Source of the DNA: Methanobacteriota archaeon
GTDB lineage: Archaea > Halobacteriota > Syntropharchaeia > JACQPP01
DNA length: 10,263 nt
Reading direction: 5' to 3'
Assembly (NCBI GenBank): GCA_016207465.1
Contig: JACQPP010000130.1
Coordinates: forward strand, 1 to 10,263
The first letter of the stretch is position 1. The number at the start of each line of letters is the position of its first letter. Shown piece after piece: positions 6,353 to 10,263 of the stretch. The notes under the pieces are model-generated. The model was not told where the DNA came from and ran no database searches. It saw only the letters and a list, made by a program, of their open reading frames with translations. The translations under genes and the position numbers were made by a program.

Positions 6353-6721
6353 TCAGACCCCCGAGTAGCGGTAGGTCTCCATCATCCTCTCGATTTTCTC
6401 CATGGCCTCGGCCACGGTGGCCGCCCTCGCCTCCACCAGGTCCCCCTCCCGGTGGGTGCGGCCCGAGAACTCATCGTAGGTGGTCACCGCCCGCACGAGA
6501 CAGTCCTGGGGCTCGCGGAGGAGGTGGATGAGCCGCACGGCGGCCTCGCCCCCCCGGGGGGAGGCGGAGAGGGTCTTCTGGAATCGGGCGACGAACCTGC
6601 CGCGGAGCCAGAGGACATCCAGGGTGTAGTCCCCACGCTCCCGGATGCGCCTGTAGGCCGGGGCCTCCTCGACCTCGGCCCGCAGGCGGCGAATCCCCAT
6701 GTCGAGTTCCGGATGGCCCAT
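6353..6721 (-). CDS. Conserved-looking 122-residue protein of unknown function
   Basis: I do not recognise a family. The protein is soluble, with no signal peptide or membrane segment and a single cysteine (QDC). It opens with an Arg/Glu-rich helix, then strand-like segments (DYTLDVLWLRGRFVARFQ, around 31-48), a helix with AAVRLIHLLREPQD, a short TTYDEFSG stretch and a C-terminal helix (EAMEKIERMMETY). An alpha/beta fold of about 120 residues is likely. Expression is supported by a TATA box about 30 bases before the ATG at 6721, implying a leaderless mRNA. Met8 is an alternative start but would sit too far from that box. It diverges from the CxxC mini-protein through a shared promoter and converges on the PPOX gene with zero spacing. 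Confidence 0.75.
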   Translation of the reverse strand: MGHPELDMGIRRLRAEVEEAPAYRRIRERGDYTLDVLWLRGRFVARFQKTLSASPRGGEAAVRLIHLLREPQDCLVRAVTTYDEFSGRTHREGDLVEARAATVAEAMEKIERMMETYRYSGV

Positions 6722-6746
6722 ATGCCCACCCCTCGCCGCGGGTGGA

Positions 6747-6755
6747 TTTATATAC
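6747..6755. promoter_or_regulatory. Shared bidirectional TATA box for two leaderless divergent genes
   Basis: TTTATATAC has the palindromic core TATATA at 6749-6754. The core centre is about 30 bases from the ATG on the minus strand (6721) and about 30 bases from the ATG on the plus strand (6781). Neither gene has a Shine-Dalgarno site. A single TBP-binding site could therefore drive both in either orientation. Confidence 0.7.
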
Positions 6756-6780
6756 GGGCCCTCTTCTTACCTTTCCCGCG

Positions 6781-6975
6781 ATGACCGACCGGCTTCCCCA
6801 GGAGGCCACGCCCCACCTGGCCCCCTACCCCCTCTGCGAACTCTGCCGGAAGCCCATCCGGAAGACCACCACCACCTGGGACAAGCACGAGGAGGCGGTC
6901 CACCACTTCATGCGGGCCCACCGCAAGACCAAGGACGAGGCGGTCCTCCTCGCCATGCGCCACGGGGTCGAGTGA
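6781..6975 (+). CDS. Small CxxC/HxxxxH zinc-finger-like protein
   Basis: A 64-residue protein with C19-x2-C22-x13-H36-x4-H41, matching classical C2H2 zinc-finger spacing, plus extra histidines at 42 and 47 that could replace the pair. Basic residues (RKPIRK, 23-28) surround the knuckle, and a C-terminal helix with DEAVLLAMRHG follows. A nucleic-acid-binding or protein-binding zinc mini-protein is likely; zinc binding is inferred. The frame is also open from a GTG at 6742, but that lies upstream of the TATA box and cannot be on the mRNA. The ATG at 6781, about 30 bases past the box, is the better start and implies a leaderless message. It is transcribed away from the unknown 6353-6721 gene, and a ferredoxin follows 69 bases downstream. 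Confidence 0.75.
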   Translation: MTDRLPQEATPHLAPYPLCELCRKPIRKTTTTWDKHEEAVHHFMRAHRKTKDEAVLLAMRHGVE

Positions 6976-6997
6976 CGCCAGTAAAACCGGCACAGGG

Positions 6998-7008
6998 AAT
7001 ACTTTTCT
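6998..7008 (+). promoter_or_regulatory. Possible TATA box for the ferredoxin gene
   Basis: GAATACTTTTC is an AT-rich patch about 40 bases before the ATG at 7045. It would give a leader of 15-20 bases that includes a GGTGA ribosome site at 7033-7037. ATAAAAC at 7021-7027 is an alternative, but it lies too close to the ATG. Confidence 0.3.
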
Positions 7009-7032
7009 CATGGAGATGCGATAAAACTCCGC

Positions 7033-7037
7033 GGTGA
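7033..7037 (+). promoter_or_regulatory. Ribosome binding site of the ferredoxin gene
   Basis: GGTGA, part of the archaeal consensus, lies 7 bases before the ATG at 7045 and supports that start. Confidence 0.45.
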
Positions 7038-7044
7038 GACCCCC

Positions 7045-7338
7045 ATGGGCAGAAAATACAGGGTGGAGTTGGTCTTCGAGGGGAAGACCATCGAGGTGGG
7101 CGAAGAGGAGAACCTCCTCTCCGCCTGCGAGAAGGAGGGAATCAAACTCGACTTCAACTGCCGGGAGGGGGCCTGCACCACCTGCGCGGGAAAACTCCGC
7201 TCCGGAGAGGTGGAGCAACTGGAGGCCCTCGCCATCACCGACGACCAGAAGAGGCAGGGCTACTGCCTCACCTGCGTGGCCAGGCCCAAATCCGACCTCG
7301 TCCTCGAAACCGGGGTCATGGGTGAACTGGAGCAGTAG
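7045..7338 (+). CDS. Plant-type [2Fe-2S] ferredoxin
   Basis: A 97-residue soluble electron carrier with the beta-grasp ferredoxin fold. The cluster ligands follow the canonical C-x4-C-x2-C-x29-C spacing: C39, C44, C47 and C77 (motif CREGACTTC at 39-47, then CLTCVARP at 74-81). The N-terminal beta hairpin and the helix LLSACEKEGIKL (24-35) are standard. Two extra cysteines, C28 and C74, are not expected ligands. The length is normal, so this is a free-standing ferredoxin and not a domain of a larger reductase. Its partner is not identified; the nearby flavin proteins (4527-6352) are candidates only by proximity. The start is supported by GGTGA, and a C/G-rich hairpin with a T-run follows the stop. 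Confidence 0.95.
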   Translation: MGRKYRVELVFEGKTIEVGEEENLLSACEKEGIKLDFNCREGACTTCAGKLRSGEVEQLEALAITDDQKRQGYCLTCVARPKSDLVLETGVMGELEQ

Positions 7339-7340
7339 GA

Positions 7341-7370
7341 CCCCCCCGGGGGTGGGGGAACTTTTTTAAG
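7341..7370 (+). terminator. G/C hairpin plus six-T run after ferredoxin; T-run doubles as TATA region of the next operon
   Basis: A run of seven C followed by GGGGG-T-GGGGG can fold into a short stem. CTTTTTT (7361-7367) comes straight after it, giving an archaeal T-rich terminator. The same stretch, TTTTTTAAG, is centred about 32 bases before the ATG at 7399, where the pilin operon needs a TATA box. No ribosome site precedes that ATG, so the operon is probably leaderless. The two functions therefore appear to overlap in one 10-base segment. Confidence 0.5.
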
Positions 7371-7398
7371 CCCCCGGTAGATTGCTTATCCCCAACCC

Positions 7399-7863
7399 AT
7401 GAAAGCGAACAGATTTACCCGCGAGGACTCCGCCATCGAACTTCCGATAAATCTGGTGGTTCTGCTGGTCATCGCCCTGGCGGCCATGGCGGCCATCCTC
7501 GCCATCCTGGGGGGCCGCCCCGCCATCCCGCCGAGCCTCACGGCCACCGTCACCTCCGCCTCCTCCACCGGGGGCTCCGTCGAGGGGGCCGTGGTGCGCG
7601 TGAACCAGTATGGGGCCAACTCCTTCACCCTCTCCGTGAGCGTCACCGACGCCAAGGGGGGCCCCGTCAACAAGGCCACCTGCCTCACCGGGGGCCTCGG
7701 GGCCAGCGCCAGCGGCACCACCGGGGCCACCGGGGTGGCGAGCCTCCAGGGCTCCCTCACCCTCCCCGGCGGCCAGGACGACGGCAAGCTCAGCCTCCTC
7801 TGCACCGCCAGCGGCTTCAAGGAGTTCGACGACAAGTCCGCCATCACCGTGCGAAAGGTATAG
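7399..7863 (+). CDS. Pilin-like membrane protein with Ig/carboxypeptidase-regulatory-like ectodomain (first paralogue)
   Basis: A 154-residue protein with a short charged N-terminus (about 1-10), then LPINL (15-19) entering a hydrophobic helix to about residue 38. That arrangement resembles archaeal type IV pilin-like (class III signal) proteins, in which a prepilin peptidase cuts just before the helix; here a cut near S11/A12 is possible. The rest (about 45-154) is small, Gly/Thr/Ser/Ala-rich and beta-type. It carries a GGPVNKAT stretch (87-94) and a TGATGVAS turn (108-115), as in carboxypeptidase-regulatory-like or bacterial Ig-like domains. C95 and C135 could form a disulfide. It heads the operon with a TATA region about 32 bases upstream and is followed 15 bases later by a paralogue. 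It is a probable surface-filament or envelope subunit; filament formation is inferred only. Confidence 0.75.
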   Translation: MKANRFTREDSAIELPINLVVLLVIALAAMAAILAILGGRPAIPPSLTATVTSASSTGGSVEGAVVRVNQYGANSFTLSVSVTDAKGGPVNKATCLTGGLGASASGTTGATGVASLQGSLTLPGGQDDGKLSLLCTASGFKEFDDKSAITVRKV

Positions 7864-7878
7864 CGGTCCTCTTCCACC

Positions 7879-8313
7879 ATGAGGGGGGACACCCGGGGTG
7901 TCGTCGGCCTCCCGCTGAAACTCACCGTGATGACCATCGTGGGCATCGCGGCCCTCGGCGTCCTCCTCAGCGGCCTCCAGAGCTACGGGTGCATCGCCCC
8001 CCGGGGGACCCAGGCCACCGCGAGCCCCACCAGCCTCCTCCTCTCGGAGGGCTCCCGCTACACTCTCCGAGTCCAAGTGCGCGAGAGCGGGGGAAACCCG
8101 GTGGAAAAGGCCACCGTCATCATCGGAGGCCTGGGGACCGGGGCCACCGGGGTCACCGACCGCCTGGGACAGGCGACAGCCACCTCCGGCTCCGGGGCCC
8201 GCTTCCAGGGGGACGAGGAATACCTCTCCCTCGAGATAAAACCGCCACCCTCCGCCTGCCTCCGGGACTACAAGGACCCCGCGGCGGTCAAGGCGGTGAG
8301 ACGCGGCGGATGA
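7879..8313 (+). CDS. Pilin-like membrane protein with Ig-like ectodomain (second paralogue), ending in Arg-Arg-Gly-Gly
   Basis: A 144-residue paralogue of the gene just upstream. The N-terminus TRGVVGLPLKL (5-15) places an Arg-Gly before the helix, a good class III prepilin-peptidase context, and the helix runs to about residue 33. The ectodomain has the same signatures: GNPVEKAT (72-79), then GGLGTGATGVTD (83-94). Cysteines are C38 and C127. From memory, haloarchaeal pilin-like proteins with GLPIRL N-termini followed by an Ig-type domain look similar. The last five residues are Val-Arg-Arg-Gly-Gly, unlike the upstream paralogue. The stop overlaps the JAMM start as ATGA. Ending in di-glycine beside a JAMM gene invites comparison with ubiquitin-like tails, though the GGA-TGA context also serves the next start. 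Confidence 0.75.
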   Translation: MRGDTRGVVGLPLKLTVMTIVGIAALGVLLSGLQSYGCIAPRGTQATASPTSLLLSEGSRYTLRVQVRESGGNPVEKATVIIGGLGTGATGVTDRLGQATATSGSGARFQGDEEYLSLEIKPPPSACLRDYKDPAAVKAVRRGG

Positions 8314-8888
8314 CCAGAACGCCGGAGGAGACGGAGGTCCACATCCGGGAGAGCCCCCCGGAGCCCCTCTCCCCCGGGCCACCCCCGGAGAGCGGCCCGG
8401 GGGTCCGGGTGGAGCCCCGGGGGGACCCCCGGAGGGCCCACCTCGCCCTCTACGCGGAGGAGACGGCTCTCCAAGGGGCCCGGGACCACGCCGCCCACGA
8501 CACCACCGCCGAGCAGGGGGGCGTCCTGGCGGGGGAGGCCCGGGTCCACCAGGGCCGCATCCACGTGCGGCTGGTGGAGGCCCTCCCCGCCAAGCACACC
8601 GTGGGGGAGGCGGCCCGCGTCATCTTCACCGAGGACACCTGGAGGGAGGCGAGCCGCGAGATGGAGACCCGCCACCCCACCCTGAGAATCGTGGGCTGGT
8701 ACCACTCCCACCCCCGCTACGGCATCTTCCTCTCCGAGAGGGACCAGTTCCTCCACCGCCACTTCTTCCCCGAGGCGTGGCACCTGGCCCTTGTCGTGGA
8801 CCCCCTCCGGCAGGAGGAGGGGTTCTTCCACACCCACCGGGGGCGAATCGAGAGGCTCCCCGGATACCACCTCATCACCCGGAGGTGA
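8310..8888 (+). CDS. JAMM (MPN+) zinc metalloprotease, Mov34/Rpn11-like
   Basis: A 192-residue protein with a complete JAMM active site: catalytic E68 in EQGGVLAG (68-75), zinc ligands H132 and H134 in HSHP, S142, and zinc ligand D145, giving the family pattern H-x-H-x7-S-x2-D. JAMM enzymes cut isopeptide or peptide bonds after ubiquitin-like C-termini (Rpn11, CSN5, archaeal HvJAMM1 on SAMPs). Some bacterial relatives work in sulfur-carrier or Ub-like pathways. Residues 1-40 form a Pro/Glu-rich, probably disordered extension. There is no signal peptide, so it should be cytoplasmic. The FTEDTW and VGWYHSHPRYGIFLS stretches resemble, from memory, bacterial Mov34/MPN/PAD-1 proteins found near vWA genes. 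The start is the ATGA overlap with the pilin-like gene, because the frame also stays open upstream inside that gene. No E1-like or Ub-like gene is in the window, so the substrate is open. Confidence 0.9.
   Translation: MTRTPEETEVHIRESPPEPLSPGPPPESGPGVRVEPRGDPRRAHLALYAEETALQGARDHAAHDTTAEQGGVLAGEARVHQGRIHVRLVEALPAKHTVGEAARVIFTEDTWREASREMETRHPTLRIVGWYHSHPRYGIFLSERDQFLHRHFFPEAWHLALVVDPLRQEEGFFHTHRGRIERLPGYHLITRR
8881..8888 (+). promoter_or_regulatory. Full Shine-Dalgarno overlapping the JAMM stop codon
   Basis: GGAGGTGA includes the JAMM TGA and lies 8 bases before the ATG at 8897. It fixes the start of the vWA gene and couples its translation to the end of the JAMM gene. Confidence 0.75.
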
Positions 8889-8896
8889 GACCGGAG

Positions 8897-10263
8897 ATGG
8901 TGGAGACCCTCCCTCTCCGGCTGGTGGCCTATGCCCTCCTGGCGGCCTTCGCCGCCGGGGTCGCCGGCTACGGCCTCCTCGGGCTCCGCGCCGACACCCA
9001 GCAGGTCGAGGTGGAGCGGGAACTCGGACGCCTCGGCGGCGAACTCCGGAGCCTCGCCGCCGCCGGCGAGGGGAGCCGCCGCACCCTGGAACTCCGCCTC
9101 CCCGACGGGGTGGAGTGGGTGGCCCTCGGGGTGGACCCCGACCCCGACGGGGATGGAACACTCTCCAACAACTCCCAGGGGGCCCCCGGGGAACTCCTCT
9201 ACCGCCTCCACGGCGGGGCAACCCGCAGGCTCCCCTGGGGACTCTGCCTCCCCCTCCAGGCCCCCGGGGGGGCCCCCGTCCTCCGGGGAGGGGGAACCCG
9301 CCGACTCCAGGCGGAGACCCAGGGGGACACCCTCACCGGGGAGAGAAGCCTCCGCATCTCCGGGGCCGACCTCGGCCTCCCCGCCCCCGCCATGGGGGGA
9401 GGGGGAAAGACCCTCCGCCTCCAGAGATTCGCCCAGGGAGGAGCCACCGCCGACATCAACATCAGCGGGAACGGGGGGCGGGTGGAGGTGGAACTCCCCC
9501 GCGGGGCCCGGGTCCAGAGGGCCGCCCTCGACGCCCGCGGGGACCCCGCCGAGACCTCCAACCGGTGGAACCTGGTCCTCCTCCTCGACGGCTCCACCTC
9601 CATGATTCCCCTCGACCCCACCGGAGTCCGCAAAAATGTCTCCCTCGACTTCATCGAGCGGGCCTCCCCCTACGACCGCATCGGGGTCGTGGAGTTCCAC
9701 CGGGAGGCCCGGCTGTGGAGCCCCCTCCGCCTCCTCGACACCCCCGAGGAGAGGGACAGCGTCCGCCGGGCCGTGGAGAGCGTGGGGGCATCCGTCTCCG
9801 AGACCCGCATCTCCCCCGCCCTCCGGGAGGCCCGCCGCCTCCTCCAGGACTACCCCGGAGAGCGCCGGGGGGCCATCCTCCTCACCGACGGCATCAGCCA
9901 GACCGGGGGCACCTTCCCCTCGGCGAGCGACGACAACGAGTCCCTCCAGGAGGCCCGGGAGATGGGCCGCGAGGGGACGAAACTCTTCACCGTCCAACTG
10001 GAGGCCCCCGGCTGCGGCGGCTGCCACACCAGCGGGGTGCCCCCCGGGGAGACCTACCCCGGCAGGGGATGGGGGGGATACCTCCTCCACCGGATGGCCC
10101 AGGCCACCGGAGGGGAGTCCTTCTACGCCCCCGAGGCCCCCGCCCTCGAGACCCTCTTCCGCAACCTCACCCAGTTCATCCTCCACTACCCCGAGAACCC
10201 CCGCCTCTCCATCGCCGGCCAGGAGGACCCCCGCTGGAGGCCCCAGGGGGCCCTCCCCCGCGG
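8897..10263 (+). CDS. Membrane-anchored von Willebrand factor A protein with pilin-like N-terminus (runs off right edge)
   Basis: 455 complete codons are visible and the end is outside the window. Residues 5-30 are a hydrophobic helix entered by LPLRL (5-9), the same signature as in the two pilin-like proteins of this operon; an acidic amphipathic stretch follows (33-56). Residues 63-200 form a beta-rich module with a DPDPDGDG loop (80-87) that looks like a calcium-binding repeat. The vWA domain spans about 222-410 with an intact MIDAS: DGSTS (D231, S233, S235), T303 and D331 in LLTDG. MIDAS domains bind divalent metal and a protein ligand, as in pilus-tip adhesins and chelatase-type partners. 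A CGGCH sequence (373-377) lies in a loop inside the domain. With the helix at the N-terminus, the vWA part should face outside. Likely roles are adhesin, filament tip or assembly factor. Confidence 0.85.
   Translation, partial: MVETLPLRLVAYALLAAFAAGVAGYGLLGLRADTQQVEVERELGRLGGELRSLAAAGEGSRRTLELRLPDGVEWVALGVDPDPDGDGTLSNNSQGAPGELLYRLHGGATRRLPWGLCLPLQAPGGAPVLRGGGTRRLQAETQGDTLTGERSLRISGADLGLPAPAMGGGGKTLRLQRFAQGGATADINISGNGGRVEVELPRGARVQRAALDARGDPAETSNRWNLVLLLDGSTSMIPLDPTGVRKNVSLDFIERASPYDRIGVVEFHREARLWSPLRLLDTPEERDSVRRAVESVGASVSETRISPALREARRLLQDYPGERRGAILLTDGISQTGGTFPSASDDNESLQEAREMGREGTKLFTVQLEAPGCGGCHTSGVPPGETYPGRGWGGYLLHRMAQATGGESFYAPEAPALETLFRNLTQFILHYPENPRLSIAGQEDPRWRPQGALPR

Noticed and set aside
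6742..6780. GTG start adding 13 residues to the CxxC mini-protein
   Set aside because: This GTG lies upstream of the TATA box, so it would not be in the transcript. The ATG at 6781 fits the leaderless distance.
7989..8309. Longer JAMM reading frame starting inside the second pilin-like gene
   Set aside because: The extension would overlap the pilin-like coding region almost entirely and reads as Pro/Arg/His shadow. The ATGA overlap at 8310 is the natural start.
10013..10027. CxxCH (CGGCH) as a cytochrome c heme site
   Set aside because: It sits in a loop of a vWA domain with no surrounding cytochrome fold or distal methionine pattern. A disulfide or metal site is more likely.
8717..10186. 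Minus-strand open frame of about 490 codons opposite the vWA gene
   Set aside because: The plus strand has an intact MIDAS domain, a strong Shine-Dalgarno site and operon context. The antisense frame is compositional.
1..10263. CRISPR array, tRNA or rRNA gene, insertion sequence, attachment site
   Set aside because: I saw no regularly spaced direct repeats of CRISPR size, no cloverleaf, no transposase-like protein and no integrase in either strand.

Overview
The window looks like archaeal chromosome, GC-rich with strong G/C preference at third codon positions. Four things point to an archaeon. Several genes have a TATA-like box about 30 bases before the start codon and no Shine-Dalgarno site, as in leaderless transcripts. 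Other starts carry a full GGAGGTGA site. One gene encodes a glycoprotein whose layout resembles the PGF-pre-PGF type. Pilin-like proteins with class III-type N-termini sit beside a JAMM protease. The phylum cannot be fixed from the sequence; a euryarchaeal-type lineage is my best guess.

Layout. Bases 1-650 (minus) hold the first 216 codons of pyruvate carboxylase subunit B / oxaloacetate decarboxylase alpha subunit, with a 31-base perfect palindrome over its start. Diverging from it are an ArsA/Get3-family ATPase with a C-terminal HSP20-like domain (747-1943) and a tightly coupled 85-residue helical protein (1940-2197). Next comes a large secreted, sequon-rich, membrane-anchored glycoprotein (2257-4446) behind its own TATA box and an operator-like palindrome. 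A 9-base-periodic inverted repeat (4456-4525) separates it from a convergent CrtI-type FAD oxidoreductase (4527-5915, minus). Diverging from that gene across 38 bases is a PPOX-fold flavin or F420 protein (5954-6352). It meets an unknown 122-residue gene (6353-6721, minus) with no base between the two stop codons. That unknown gene and a small CxxC/HxxxxH protein (6781-6975) diverge from one shared TATA box placed symmetrically between them. A [2Fe-2S] ferredoxin follows (7045-7338).

The last part, 7399 to the window edge, is a compact same-strand operon: two tandem paralogous pilin-like membrane proteins with Ig/carboxypeptidase-regulatory-like ectodomains, a JAMM (MPN+) metalloprotease with all catalytic residues, and a membrane-anchored von Willebrand A protein that runs off the right edge. 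The three membrane proteins share a Leu-Pro-x-(Asn/Lys/Arg)-Leu entry into the membrane helix. The second pilin-like protein ends in Val-Arg-Arg-Gly-Gly and its stop overlaps the JAMM start. This is the best candidate in the window for an undescribed system: a surface structure with a MIDAS protein and a dedicated JAMM peptidase. No tRNA, rRNA, insertion sequence or CRISPR array was seen, and there is no gene-free stretch over 300 bases.
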